A DNA stretch of 64,000 nt from Ctena decussata (Eukaryota; Mollusca; Bivalvia; Lucinida; Lucinidae): NCBI GenBank assembly GCA_963989385.1, contig OZ022503.1, forward strand, positions 87,455,138 through 87,519,137, read 5' to 3'. The notes under the pieces are model-generated. The model was not told where the DNA came from. It did not search any database and saw only the letters and a list, made by a program, of their open reading frames with translations. The translations under genes were made by a program, and so were the position numbers. Shown here one piece after another: positions 1 to 12,547 of the stretch (position 1 is its first letter; every line of letters begins with the position of its first letter).

Positions 1-915
1 TCCAAACAACAATTTTAGTTGCTTACATATTGAAAAATTGTCTGAGTAACACCTTTAGTCCGTGATAGTAACAACAAGTGGGAATAAAACCATGGAGTTT
101 GCAAAATTACCTGACCAGTTAAATATTTGTAACAACATAATGAAAAAATAGAACTCCTGAACAAGCTGATGACAGAATGATGTATGCGTTATAAAGTATG
201 TCACTTTCTATCAGCCTTAAATTTTCACATTGTTAATAGTTTGTAATGTATTTGATGGCCGGGGGCTGCATAAACAGATCATGTAGATCACAAATTAATA
301 TGTAAGTTATGATCACGGGAGCCACACATATTTGCTAATCTGTGTAAAGCAGTTACTGTGCAAAGAGGCTCGTGGCTGATGATTCGACTGACAGCATAGA
401 AAAATGGTGTTTATCCCTGTTGGGAGAGTTGGAACTGCTTTTGATTGCCTCGGCTGGCAGTCACAGTTGCATATTTGTATGTAGGGTAATTGAATGGCTC
501 AGCCAACAGCACAGGTAGCGAAATTGGTTTTATCCCCATCATGTCGAGAACCCAAATATTAATCAGTTGCAGCATATATCAACTCTTTCTTATTTCATTC
601 TATGCATAAAATTTAAAAAAAAATCATCTTTATGAAGTCACTTTTAAGTGAAACTGAATTGAAGGCAAGGTCGAAATGCTTCAGCTATAACAATCTATGT
701 GCGTCTTGCTGAGTTTTTGTGTATTTCAAAGAGCTAAATTGCCATCTGACTACCAGTGGTAAGGTTATACTACAGCAATGAATAATTCATATTGCCTGGG
801 ATCTAAATTTTTGATAACAGATGACTCACAAATCTTATCCCCCGACATATTACAATTATGTAACGTAACATTACTGTTAGATTGATTTTTAAATATACAC
901 TATCCAATGATTTTT
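1..915. other. no gene recognised
   Basis: AT-rich sequence without a convincing exon, RNA gene or repeat family shared with the rest of the window. It may be intron or intergenic DNA upstream of the receptor exon at 10358. Confidence 0.5.
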
Positions 916-3214
916 AGCTCACCTGAGCACAAAGTGCTCAGGGTGAGCTTTTGGGATACCCTGATGTCCGTCGTACGTCCGGACGTCCGTCCGGACGTCC
1001 GTCCGTCAACTTTTGCTTGTGTACACTCTAGCGGGCACAGTTTTGATCCAATCTTTCTGAAACTGTGTCAGAATGTTTATCTCCATAAAATCTAGGCCAA
1101 GTTTTAAACTGGGTCATGTCGGGTCAAAAACTAGGTCACTAGGTCAAATCTTAGAAAAACCTTGTGTACACTCTAGAAGGCACAGTTTTCATCCAAAGTT
1201 CATGAAACTTTGTCAGAATGTTTATCTTTATAATATCTAGGACAAGTTCGAAACTGGGTCACGTTGGGTCAAAAACTAGGTCACTAGTTCAAATCTTAGA
1301 AAAACCTTGTGTACACTCTAGAAGGCACAGTTTTCATCCAAAGTTCATGAAACTTTGTCAGAATGTTTATCTTTATAATATCTAGGACAAGTTCGAAACT
1401 GGGTCACGTCGAGTCAAAAACTAGGTCACTAGGTCAAATCTTAGAAAAACCTTGTGTACGCTCTAGAAGGCACAGTTTTCATCCAAAGTTCATGAAACTT
1501 AGTCAGAATGTTTATCCTCATAATATCTAGGACAAGTTCGAAACTGGGTCACATCCGGTCAAAAACTAGGTCACTAGGTCAAATCATAGAAAAGCCTTGT
1601 GTACGCTCTAGAGGACACAGTTTTGATCCAATCTATATGAAACGTTGTCAGAATATATATCTCCATAAACTCTAGGCCAAGTTTGAAACTGGGTCATGTT
1701 GGGTCAAAAACTAGGTCAGTAGGTCAAATCTTAGAAAAACCTTGTGTACACTCTAGAAGGCACAGTTTTCATCCAAAGTTCATGAAACTTTGTCAGAATG
1801 TTTATCTTTATAATATCTAGGACAAGTACCAAACTGGGTCATGTTGGGTCAAAAACTAGGTCACTAGGTCAAATCATAGAAAAACATTGTGTACGCTCTA
1901 GAGGACACAGTTTTGATCCAATTTTTATAAAACATTGTCAGAATGTTTATCTCCATAAACTCTAGGCCAAGTTCGAAATTGGGTCATGTCGGGTCAAAAA
2001 CTAGGTCACTAGGTCAAATCTTAGAAAAACCTTGTGTACGCTCTAGAAGGCACAGTTTTGATCCAAAGTTCATGAAACTTATCAGAATGTTTATCCTCAT
2101 AATATGAAGGACAAATTTGAAACTGGGTCATGTAGGGTCAAAAACTAGCTCACTTGGTCAAATCATAGAAAAACCGTGTGTACGCTCTAGAGGACACAGT
2201 TTTGATCCAATCTTTATGAAACTTTGTCAGAATGTTTATCTCCATAAACTCTAGGCCACCTTTGAAAGTAGGTCATGTAAGGTCAAAAACTAGGTCACTA
2301 GGGCAAATCTTAGGAAAACCTCGTGTACGCACTAGAAGGAATAGTTTTGATCCAATCTTCATGAAACTATGTCAAAATGTTTATTGTCCATCTATATATG
2401 CCCCTTATGAAACTGAGTCACGTCAGATCAGAAACTAGGTCACTAGGTCAAATCTAAGAAAAACTTTGTGTACACCCTAGAGGGCACAGTTTTGATCCAA
2501 TCTTCATGAAACTCTGTCAGAATGTTTACCTTAATGAAATCTAGGTAAAGTTTGAAACTGGTTTGTGTCGGATCAAAAACTAGGTCACTAGGTCAAATAT
2601 AAGAACGACCTTGTTTACGCTCCAGAGGGCACAGTTTTGATCCAATCTCAATGAAACTTTGTCAGAATGTTTATTCTTACAATATCCGGTTTGAAACTGG
2701 GTCATGTCGGGTCAAAAGCTGGGTCACTAGGTCAAATCTAAATTAAGTTATGTTGCAAGAATCAGAACTAACATTGCAATGATGCCAGCCACAAACTCCT
2801 TGGAATACATTAGTTTCACCACAGTGAGATAATGATGCTACCATTCTATCATCTGTGTTTGCCTAGTTAAGTCTAGTTCAAATCCATCAAAGGAACTCAA
2901 CATGAACGGGAACTTTTCGGAGAAGCGACTCTGCCATTTTCAGCTCACCTGAGCCTTACAGTATTGGTTTTAGCTGCCTCTTTCATCCATCCATACACAT
3001 TTTCAAACATCTCTGAAACCACTGGGCAGATCAAATTTCATATGGAGCCTGCACATGGGTCAAAGGATTGAAAGTTCTTCAAATGATCTTGGTCACATGA
3101 CCAAGGTGGCCGCCATTCCCATGTGTGGTAAAAACTCTTATAAATCTTCACCAGAGCCAGTGAACTGATTAATGCTCAGGTGAGCGATTCAGGGCCACCA
3201 TGGCCCTCTTGTTT
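916..3214 (+). mobile_element. non-autonomous Helitron-like element with internal tandem array
   Basis: The left end carries GCTCACCTGAGC (917-928) and the perfect reverse complement GCTCAGGTGAGC lies at 3174-3185 near the right end. The left motif recurs at 2942-2953. The right end has a short hairpin, GGGCCA-CCA-TGGCCC (3192-3206), followed by CTCTTGTTT. Between the ends lie a GTCC/GGAC-rich tract (about 968-1008), a tandem array of about 145-bp units (about 1010-2740) and a unique 3' segment. Terminal hairpin, no long terminal inverted repeat, no ORF and an internal minisatellite are typical of Helentron-associated non-autonomous elements. The orientation follows from the hairpin end. The class is inferred; the structure is seen. 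Confidence 0.65.
1010..2740 (+). repeat. tandem array, about 12 units of about 145 bp
   Basis: Motifs such as AAACTAGGTCACTAGGTCAA, GTGTACGCTCTAGA and TCAGAATGTTTATC recur every 143-147 bases from about 1010 to 2740. Units differ by scattered substitutions and small indels, and the last two or three are the most diverged. Short ORFs here (for example 907-1095 and 2232-2438) follow the repeat period and are not genes. Confidence 0.9.
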
Positions 3215-5000
3215 ATAGTTTGAGGACATATAAAACTGGCGTTTCTTCATATTTACATATACAACAGTGTCTACTTAAGACATAATATAGATAATATTAA
3301 AAATGAAATGCAGCTGATGTTGGCTTTCTTAGCTTTTCTCGTCATTTTGTAGGTTAACTTCTTCAAAAATAAGTTTCGGTCAACATTTAATATATCCACT
3401 GCTAACTGCTGCCTAACTTAGCTAAGCTGTGCATGAATCAAAGAAGATTGATGGAGCACGTATAAACTTCAGCCCACCAATTGAGAGATTTAGTCTGGTT
3501 GTTTTTTTCCGAATTTTTGTTGTGGTTATATACGTTACATATTTATCGTGACTGCTGATGAGTTTTGTAAGACTTTAGTTTGTTTTTTTATACTAGACTA
3601 TTGAAACAGTCATATATATGACACTTACTTTTCTCTTCACTTCATTTTTACAATTTTCTCCTTATATTACATGTATTTAGACACTGAAGGGGAAAAACGT
3701 CAAATACAACGTAAACTACGTTATACGGGTTAGTCAACCTATCGTTGACAATGTCAATTACCTTGAAACAGCGATTTATGTACTAGCAGACAAAACCCAA
3801 CATTATTTAGGGCGAATACTAACATTTGTATACCAATGTGTATTTTTCTATTATAACGTGAATATGTAATTTTGGGTAGTGTAAGTAACGTTGACGTTAC
3901 ACGTTAATGCCCCAACGTACAGAGGGCTAACATGTGTCATTTTGTTTCGTATATAATGTAGTTTCAGCAAATCATAGTGTCCAAAATTCCCCCAGGGGGG
4001 GAGGGGGGTCTATGGTCAGCTCAAGGTCTATAAGCCATACTGTCTTAAATGTTTTAGTCAATAATAACAATAGTTGATTTGCGCTTCTTCTTACTATGAT
4101 TGGCGGTGGTATCATTCATTACTTTACCTTATTTCTGAGTAAACATCGAACTTCAACCACAAAACAAATAGATACACACCGATGATCCCCCAAAAGTCAG
4201 AACAGCCTTTGATTTTAACTCCTTTAATGAAAATGCAAAAATTAAATTTAAAAAAAAAAAAAAAAAAAAAACTGGATCGTATTCGAAATTCGGTCTGATA
4301 TGATAGGCACGACGGCATTTCAAAATGAAAATGTAGTACAGTATCACATAACTTGACTACAGTAACACCACCACAGACTATTTTTGTCTTTATATTCAAA
4401 ACGGAGCGGGAATGGCACAAAAAATATTTAGTTGTTAATATGTTTTTGAATTATTATTATCTTTTTGTTATTTTTATATGACATTTTATTTCACATTTAT
4501 TGATCTTGTGTTATTATTATTACTATCTATTTACAATATATATTGATTAGTGGATATTCTGATCAACTGTAAATAAATTAGGTCACACCGACGGTCTTTC
4601 TCTTCATCTGTACAACTTTGCTGAAATGCTAATATCTTAGAAACACTGAACAGATTTTGGTCAAATTAATCGGAATGATCCGTACACGTTCTTAAAAATT
4701 TATCAGAATAAACCATTAAAGTAGGCTATTGACTGTCGCTTTTCTCAAAACAGCGAAAACAATGAAACTAACAAAATCTCAAGAACCTCTGAAAAAGTTT
4801 GAACCTACTATGTGTCAGAAAGATACTTGCAAGAAGACATTTCCTTTTCTTGTAAATTAAGCATCCAAGGTTTCTGCCACTCACCATTTCAAAAAATACC
4901 GTAAAAATAAAATTCGAACTAGCGAGAACCATCTGCAGGACACCTGCACATTCTTCCATCAACATGTCTCTGGATTCCAGTGGTAGTATTGGGGCACTAA
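3215..5000. other. gene-free AT-rich stretch with poly-A and G-rich tracts
   Basis: No exon or shared repeat recognised. A G-rich run lies at about 3989-4010 and a 21-base poly-A run at 4250-4270. The latter creates spurious poly-Phe ORFs on the minus strand. Confidence 0.5.
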
Positions 5001-5003
5001 GAT

Positions 5004-7005
5004 TTGCCTCGTCACCAAGCCGACGTATTCAATCTCCCATCTCGCAGAGGAAGATCCGGATACCGGTTATCAATTTTCAGTCTACAGTCAAAGAGAGAGA
5101 GCTTCAGGGCCCTGCTAGAGTACTCCGAGCCTGACATTGTACTGACAAGAGAGACGTGGCTCAACCCTTTTATAGCTGATAGGAAAGCCTTACCCGAAAC
5201 TTACCGGGTTGTTGCACGAAGAGATCGACCGAACAGTAGCCATGGAAGTGTAGTCATTATTGCAAAGCTTAACCCAGAGGCATGAGAGATTGGTCTGCAT
5301 AACAACGCGGAAGTTGTGGCAGCTTCCATCAATTGCAAGGACTTGGAAAAAAAGAAAATAGGAAAACTCTCAGGGACTGACACAATTCAATCCCAGATTC
5401 CTTCCAAGACACTATGTGGGAAAAAGGCAAAACAAAATAAGACAACACTGGACTACTCACAAGAACTGTGTACAGCCTTAACTGACCTGCACTTGAGATT
5501 CCAGGACCATATCCTCTGGATTGGTAGAGATGCAAATCTACCAAACATAGACTGAAAAAGACACCTTTTTCTGGGCGCAACTATCCACTTTCCATCAAAC
5601 AATTTTCTTATTCACCTTCAACGCCATCGGATGCGAGCGGATAGTGAACCTTCCCACAAGGATAGACAAAACTTTGGACATCTTTGGCATCAACAGGTCA
5701 TCGCTTATTTCCCTACCTGTCTTAAGTGACAATTACTTCGTGCTTGTGGGTTCCAGTGGTCTTCCGGCAGGCAAGAAGCCAGTGAGGAGGAAAGTCTAAC
5801 TTTGGAAGAGGGCAAACAAGCAAGCCATGGAAGAGGAATTGGCCAAGTCCACCGAGAAATTCACCAAGGACTTCTCCTCTTCCACACCCGTGAAAGTGCT
5901 TTGGAATGGCTTCAGACGGAAGTGCCAGCAATGCATCGAGCCTATTGATAGGTTTGTTCCTTCAAAATTGCCGAACCTTTTAGTTCAGCTTTCATTTTAA
6001 GTAGTAATATACAACCTTTATGACGCAAATGACCCAGTGGGTTGACGAGTCGTTAAACTTCAAATCATCATCATGATCATCCTTCAAAATTGACGTCGAC
6101 GCGATTCAGGTGGTGCAACCGTGACACTCCTCATCTCTCAAGAAGGAAGAAAAGGGCCTTCACGAAAGCACGTGCTACCAAGACACAGGCTGACTGGCAT
6201 CGTCACTAGAAAATCCAGAAAGAAGCCCAGCGAGCATGTCAAAGTGTCCATGATGACTTTATCAACAATAGGGTGGGTGAACCAGGCTCCAGTGAAAAAA
6301 ATCTCTTCGCCTACATCAAGGATATGAAGTGCGACAACACTGGTGTAGCCCCACTGAAGAAAGACGGCATCAACTACTCAGAACCAAAAGACTAGGCTGA
6401 GATCTTGAGTGAGCTTTTGTCAGTGCCTTCACCAATGAATACAAAATTTCAGTACCTACCATGGGAACAAGTACAGCTAATACTGCGCCACCCCTGAACA
6501 TTCAGTTAAGTGGAGTGAAATACTGTTCGGTGGCCAGAATCCGCACAGAACTAGCGGCTCGGACTAGATCTCTTCAAGAGAATCCCTCCTCACTTGCACC
6601 AGCCCTGACATTCGTATACTAAGGTCCCTACGAACAAGGCCAGAGTCCTGATCACTGGAAAAGAGCATTTGCTGCACCTCTGTTCAAGAAGGGGGACAAG
6701 AGCAAGGCTGTTAACTATCTGCCAGTTTCACTGACAACCTGTTGTTGCAAAGTCATGGAACATATAGTGTATAGTCATCTGATTAATTTTCTGTAAAATA
6801 ACAAGATTTTGAGTGATTACCAGCACGGCTTCAGGAGAAAGAAATATTGTGAGATCCAGCTCATCATCAGCATACTCGCAATTGACTAGACAGGCGGCAG
6901 CAGGTTTATGTTGTTTTCTTGGACTTCAGCAAGGCTTTCGATAAGGTTCCACATCATCGCCTAGCAGTCAAGCTCCATCACTGCTGCACCAGAGACAAAT
7001 GAAAT
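5004..7005 (+). pseudogene. decayed non-LTR retrotransposon (endonuclease to RT palm)
   Basis: Remains of a LINE ORF2 on the plus strand. The first part (5004-5555) reads as an APE-type endonuclease: LLEYSEPDIVLTRETWL at about 5115-5165, RVVARRDRPNSSHG at about 5205-5247, and WIGRDANLPNID before a stop at 5554 where the family has Trp. Basic linker sequence follows at 6090-6260, and a degraded RT region runs to about 7000. RT motif A, VVFLDFSKAFDKVPHHRLA, is readable near 6910-6966. Several stops and frameshifts break the frame. A short SINE-like insertion sits at 5971-6080. No 3' part survives beyond about 7005. In family terms this resembles CR1/jockey-group elements; the clade is not resolved. 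Confidence 0.8.
5971..6080 (+). mobile_element. short SINE-like insertion with 12-bp target-site duplication
   Basis: The 12-base word CCTTCAAAATTG occurs at 5959-5970 and again at 6081-6092, flanking 110 bases. Removing the insert plus one repeat copy restores a continuous reading frame of the surrounding LINE (FVPSK into LTSTRF). The insert has no ORF and ends in an ATCATCATC-type tail next to TTAAACTTCAAATC, as many SINE 3' ends do. It probably moved by LINE machinery. Confidence 0.75.
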
Positions 7006-7257
7006 AGGCAAAAATGAAAAAAAAGTTTCACAATATTTACCTGCACTCGAAATGTTTGATTCAACAAAAGATAAAACCTAGTTTTCAGACATCTGTCTAC
7101 TGTGAAAAATATGATAATACCAGTGCAAGCATGTTCAAATTGACTCTTAATCCTTAATTTGCACACTACGATTATTTTTTATGAAGGATTACTATTCACT
7201 CAACTACTGATTGCAAAGTGTATGGTTTTATAAGTTGATAATTACTTGGATACAGTT

Positions 7258-7494
7258 GAGCCCGACACGACAAAACAAACAAAGTGGCATTTGCGCCCAA
7301 CAAAACCTCAGATCAGCCTGAGCATTCGCCCAGTCTAACCAGAGTCTTCGCTGTTGGCATGGAGGTAGCTTAGATCCTTAGCTATCCTTTAGGCGCACAG
7401 TCAAGACTCTGGTCAGACTGGGCGGATGCTCAGACTGATATGAGTCTTGGCGTGGCGCAGATGCCACCTTGTTGGTTTTGTCGTGTCGCGGCTC
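7258..7494 (+). mobile_element. fold-back MITE family A, copy 1
   Basis: The ends are GAGCC...GGCTC with long imperfect inverted arms around a core of about 50 bp (GGTAGCTTAGA...TTAGCTA). Flanked by a perfect 4-bp target-site duplication, AGTT (7254-7257 and 7495-7498). Confidence 0.9.
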
Positions 7495-10357
7495 AGTTAG
7501 ACTTTACAGTACGTAACAGCATACATTTCTTAGAAAAGGGCATTTGCAAAGTGCGCATGTTCGAATGACCTTTACTATCTTAGGCCACTCTTGCATTCGC
7601 AAATCTTGAATATGAAAGTTAGAAAGTCTGTTTAATGTCTAGACGGAACATGTGTGCTCTGTGATTCTCGTGCTTCTCGCACGTCTCTGTGCTTCTGAAC
7701 ATGCTATATATATTTTAATTATGATTGGAACTTTTGCAAGCAAACCTGCATGCGCACCTAGCGAGATTTGGTAATATGTTAAAAGTCTTTGGCAAACGCT
7801 TCTTTTTTCTGGTTTATAAACACACACGCAAAAAAAAGAAAAAAAAACGTTTTTCAAAATAACTTTCTTTTAGATGAAACAAAAACAATTGTTATTATAT
7901 GTAAATCTAACTCCAGCAAAGCGCTCCAGAAACCTATATGACTGATCTTGCCTTCGAAATACCTACTGGCACTCGTTAAAACCAAGCTTCTTTATCTTTA
8001 AGAGCACACAGCATGATGCGTCTCTGATAAAAAAAAATAACAATTCAAATCAGCCACAAAAAGTATCTGTATAACTTAACGACATAGGTTATGTAAAAGA
8101 AAAGAAACAGCTTCACATACATTTTGAAAGACCATTATCAATACTGTATGACAAAGACAACGTCTTTTTGAAAATCTTTTCAATCAAATGTGTATTTTTT
8201 TAGTAATAAATGTTTGAGGCAATGTGGTATAAAATACACACAGGAAAACAATGCACAATTTTAATGTTAGGCATTACCTCAGTAAAGATTTTGATAAAAC
8301 GGAATAAGTTTTTTTACCCGACACTTCATAAATAGTTTTGCAAAACTTAAAGTGAGGCAAGCTGATCATAATTAAGAAAGTCCAGCAGTATTTCAAATAG
8401 CTGAAGCTAGCAATTTATAGTATTATAAGTGGTCCTTTATAAAGTACAGCAAAGGAAGTCGTTCTTGACATTCCTGAATATTTAACAGTAGTTTTAGTGG
8501 CTGCCTGGCAACTGTGGTTGTCTGTATGTAAGCTATAGTACCACTAAAATGAAAAGAGAGGCATTGATCAGGAATTATACAGTCGGATCCCATATGCCGC
8601 CCTCACACCCAAAAGGATTAGTATTTACACAAATTGACAGCAAAACACAAGAGGCACGAATAAACCGAATGAACAGCTCTTTCCCAGGCTACCCTAACGA
8701 AAACAGCGACCACATATTAATAAGTTATGTACAACACTGACATGGGCATCATGAACAAGTAACAGAAGGAAACTACAAAAAGCACTTTCTGGGAGCGGCC
8801 AAAGGTGAATTACTGAGGGGAGGAGGCGGGGTGGGGCGGAGTTAAACTAGTGTTAGGGGATCCCAATCCGCGCCCACAGCTTTTGCAATGGATCGAAACA
8901 ATTAGTCGTTTGGCTTGCTTGAAGGTTTTCTAACCCATAAATGAATCATCAGGGGCAAAAAAAAAACGATCTCGAATGAAAATTTATTATGAAATAAAGA
9001 TGATTAACCTCCATTTTCTATCGACAATATTTTAAAATCAGTAAACGCACGGTATTTGTTATATCTCACATGACACGTCTACAGAATTGACGGTCCATAA
9101 AGAGCATCAGCCTTTCCTATGTGTCTGGCAATTGTTTTTTATAAACTTATATAACACTCATATTCCTCATGAAACCATAGAAAAGAGCTAGCCATTCTCT
9201 AATTTCGAACTATTCATTTGGCATGCGTAGGCTTCACGAAGCATTTGATTGTCGCCAGTTGGACTTTGATTGTTGCCAGTTGAACGTAGATTAAACTGAT
9301 TTAGGTGTTAAGTTCAAGTCTAACGCGGAACTATGCGTATAGTTAGTCTAGCAATGGAGGTCGCTTATTTGTATATGGCGTGCAATAATAATAGTAAACA
9401 TAAGTATTATGCATGAAATAGTATGTTGGTGACATGTTGCTTATGGTCATTATCTTTTCTGAAAACCTGAGCATTCTTTGAATAGCTGTGGCATCTGATG
9501 GCTTTTCATTTACATTGAGTCTTCGTGGTTAGCACTAGAGGTATTGTCAAGTAGATGCGAAATGTAGCCGTCGTGAATTACGGTGAATAGGCACACGTCC
9601 AGGGGGAACTACTCTACCATTTTTATCTTTGCCTCCATTCTCACAGTGGCAAGTTTAGAGGGAAGAATTTGCTCCTCTTGGAACAACTTCCTTCCTTTGA
9701 GAATCGATCCCAATTTTGAAAAGGTTTCCTCTTCACGAAAAGCTAGCAGGAAGTCGTAAATGTTGTAACCCTTTTAAAATGGCGGCAAAAATTTAAGGTA
9801 TAACAGTACTCCTTAAAGGTCATTGTGAGGCGAAAAATATACAAAAATGACAAACAGCGTATATCATATTTTACTACAACTTCGAATGGTTCTGAATTTG
9901 GTCTACAACCTTTGTATGCAAGTCTTTCTCCAACAGCTGGTTGAAAGTCTTTCCAATTAAAGTCTTAAAGCCTTTCTTTTAAAAGTTGACACCCTTTAAG
10001 AAGAAAAGCAAAGGCATGAACCGGCTTGTTTACTCCCCTTGAAATGCCGGCAAGTATTTATCTTCAATTTCACAAATGGCTACACTTGTTCTTAGAAAAT
10101 TAAATGAGAAGCCCATGGAGAGCTAATTCTTTAATTTAACAGACGAGATAACATCCATTCACTGGAGTAGCATTTAATATTCTGCAAAAGGTGTCCCACT
10201 TGAAAAATGCAGCTGAACCATGAAGGCGTGTCCTTCTGTCTTAAAAAATTAGCAGCCAGAAGCCTACGGACTTACATTTGATTCAAACAAAACTCTGAAT
10301 GTAGTGAAACAAAAATCTTTTAAGATGGTTCACCCTTTTGTTCTTTATTAATTTCAG
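7495..10357. other. gene-poor stretch upstream of receptor exon, probably intron
   Basis: No exon recognised. It holds a fragment of dispersed repeat D at about 8560-8850, a 21-bp tandem duplication (TTTGATTGTYGCCAGTTG, about 9244-9285) and a degenerate stretch around 9645-9760 that resembles 27835-27980. If the receptor gene is transcribed in plus orientation this is the intron before its last coding exon. Confidence 0.45.
8560..8850 (+). repeat. dispersed repeat D, diverged fragment
   Basis: Shares GATCAGGAATTA, AACCGAATG.ACAGCTCTTTCC and a GGTGAATTACTGAGGGG-like end with copies at 14945, 40830 and 63345. The 63-codon ORF at 8549-8740 lies within it and is not supported as a gene. Confidence 0.5.
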
Positions 10358-10975
10358 GTTGCCATAGTGATAGTATCAACAAGTATCCGACCACCTGAGG
10401 TGAGAGAAGAGATGCCAGTAAAAATGGAGCGATTTGTGGAATTATTCTGCGACTTGCCTAGAGAGTCATTACTTTCATCTTTGTGCTACAATTTAATCTT
10501 AGTCTTCATCTGTACAGTTTACGCCTTCAAGACACGAAAATTACCGGATAATTATAAAGAATCTCGCTATATCTCGTACTGTGTGGACACAACCCTTTTG
10601 ATCTGGATCACATTCCTGCCGACGTATTTTACCACATCAAGGGCAGACGCAAAAGTGACAATAATGGCAGTGGCCTTGCTGCTAAATGCGTCTGTAACTA
10701 TAACGTGTTTGTTTGTCCCCAGGTTTCTGTCTCTGTACAAGACACGCACAAATACACGCTCACCCAGCAATCATCACTACAAGGACTTTCGGATTGTTAA
10801 GCACGTGGTGACTCGCAATCGGTCAATGGAATTTCAGATAACTGAAAAAAGCTCAGAACTTCAAACGCGCAGAGTGTCCAGCGCCGTAACAATTACTAGT
10901 GATATAACGACTCAAGATGTCAGTGATGTATTATTAGCGGTATCTAAGGATGAAATGACGCCAAATATAAAGTAA
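10358..10975 (+). CDS. metabotropic glutamate receptor-like class C GPCR, last coding exon (TM4 end to C-tail)
   Basis: Terminal exon of a G-protein-coupled receptor of the plasma membrane. A splice acceptor (TTTATTAATTTCAG, ending 10357) opens the frame in phase 0 with VAIVIVSTSIRPP, the end of TM4. Then come extracellular loop 2 with its conserved Cys (FCDLP), TM5 (about residues 43-62, ending CTVYAFKTRKLP, the hallmark of intracellular loop 3), TM6 (LLIWITFLPTYF), TM7 (VTIMAVALLLNASVTITCLF, then VPRF) and a Ser/Thr-rich tail of about 75 residues. The stop is TAA at 10973-10975. YAFKTR and the VP after TM7 are typical of metabotropic glutamate receptors. The Venus-flytrap, Cys-rich and TM1-TM4 regions are absent from the window, so upstream exons must lie more than 10 kb away or the exon is orphaned. 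There are no stops or frameshifts. The ligand cannot be told from this part. Confidence 0.88.
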   Translation, partial: VAIVIVSTSIRPPEVREEMPVKMERFVELFCDLPRESLLSSLCYNLILVFICTVYAFKTRKLPDNYKESRYISYCVDTTLLIWITFLPTYFTTSRADAKVTIMAVALLLNASVTITCLFVPRFLSLYKTRTNTRSPSNHHYKDFRIVKHVVTRNRSMEFQITEKSSELQTRRVSSAVTITSDITTQDVSDVLLAVSKDEMTPNIK

Positions 10976-11824
10976 CTTGTGTATAACCTAGTCATGAGTG
11001 GAAGAGCATACACAGCATGTGCTAAAGGCGAAGACTGAGGCCATTTTTGCATTTTCTCTGTTCATATTTAAGAGGAAGCAACGCATCCATTTTGTTCAAT
11101 GTCAATCTCTGCAATGGGCTCAGCTCTTGAATGAAAAAAGTTCTTCTAGGAGCTAATAATTTCAGTTAAGAGCAGACCAGGTTTGGAAGGACTACTTTAG
11201 CCAGGAGGCAAACATGAAGTCACGAAAATTGATTCCTTTGACAAAAAAAAACATAAAATAACAGAGTTGTACCCATGCACCGTAACAACCCGTAGATCGT
11301 AAGGCATCTCTCCTAAGGAAATGCATGAGACACCGCGGATGTGTTCGCCAATAGTTCGATCATGCTATAATGATCCTTTTCTCATGACTTGGCTGTTGTA
11401 ATTGTTTTACCTCAAAATTGTCATGGCGTGTCTCAGGGTTTAATGATGAAGTCCTTTTGACTCTGATATGGTTGTGAAATTAAAAGTTTGATACAGGAAT
11501 TGAAACACAAGGCACGTGTTTTCTGAATGTACAGTCGACATATTATTTTCAGCTCCTGTTCCTTGTACTGTAATGATAATATGCAGTCAAACCTGTCTTA
11601 AGGGGTCACCCAAGGGAAGCCCAAATTTTGGCTGCTTTAGACAGGTGACCCCTTAATACTGGTTCATTTCCACTATATTTTGGTTCAAGGGACCCGAAAA
11701 GGTGGCTGTTAAAGGCAGGTGATCCATTAATAAAGCAGGTTCGACTGTATGTTACATGTCTATGTTACAATCACGTTTATTTTATACTAAGCAGTGAATT
11801 CAACGCATATCTAGAACAAATAAA
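10976..11824 (+). other. probable 3'UTR with candidate poly-A signal AATAAA
   Basis: Sequence after the receptor stop codon. The first clear AATAAA is at 11819-11824. If used, the 3'UTR would include the MITE at 11579-11751. Inference only. Confidence 0.35.
11579..11751. mobile_element. short inverted-repeat MITE
   Basis: The left end, GCAGTCAAACCTGTCTTAA, is matched in reverse complement at the right end by TTAATAAAGCAGGTTCGACTG. Both arms contain a GGTCACC/GGTGATCC-type subterminal motif. It has no coding capacity. Left and right ends lie next to TA-rich sequence, but the target-site duplication is not certain. Confidence 0.6.
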
Positions 11825-12381
11825 AGTGATGGTGTATACAGTGGAAAAATAACGTATCATTTCCCTAGTGACTGATATATCACTGCAGCAAATCGCGGCT
11901 GTTTTTGACAATTTTGGGTTAATTTCTTTCCGAAAAGGTCTGAAATGTTGAGTTCTTGTCTGACATTATGGTACGGACGTTAGCACGCCAACTCCAGTAA
12001 TTACGTCACAATATGACGTCACTTTTTTAGCTGGAGTATGGCTAATTTGTACGCGACGTCAGCCTTACGGCAGCTGCAAGCAGCTTTCGTACATTGCCGA
12101 TTTCCCTTTATTCATTCATTCGTTATTAGCCATTTTCTAGGTGCAAACTACGGTTACACCCAATATTATACCGACTAAATGCGCTGAGACAAGCAAAAAT
12201 AACGAGAATTGACTGGGAAAAAATAGTTTTATTAATTGGCTCCATCAGCCGATGAACGGTAGTTGTCCGCACGACGTGACGTAAAAGTGTTGTCGGGTCA
12301 GTTTAGCGATTTAACTGGCCATTCGACGTATTACTGACCTAAGAACTGCAACCTTTAACTTTAAGTGAAACACTTTGGAAT

Positions 12382-12547
12382 TGAGTGAGTGAGTGAACTC
12401 GGGTTTAACGTCCCACCAACAACGAGGTCATATGGAGACGGGACCTCGGTTTAAAGTCTCATCCGAAAGACCGGAGAAGCGGGGGTTCGATCTCGCGATC
12501 CCTGGATTGGTAGTCCGGAGTGTTATCCACTACACTACAGCCGCTCC
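12382..12547 (-). mobile_element. tRNA-derived SINE (minus strand)
   Basis: Read on the minus strand from 12547, it starts with a tRNA-like head: A-box-like TAGTGTAGTGG, an anticodon-stem-like CCGGACTACCAATCC and a B-box-like GATCGAACCCC. A body of about 80 bases follows, and the SINE ends in a (TCAC)n tail, visible on the plus strand as GAGTGAGTGAGTGA. Head, body and simple-sequence tail in that order support a pol III-derived SINE. The tRNA-like part is degenerate and not a functional tRNA gene. Confidence 0.7.
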
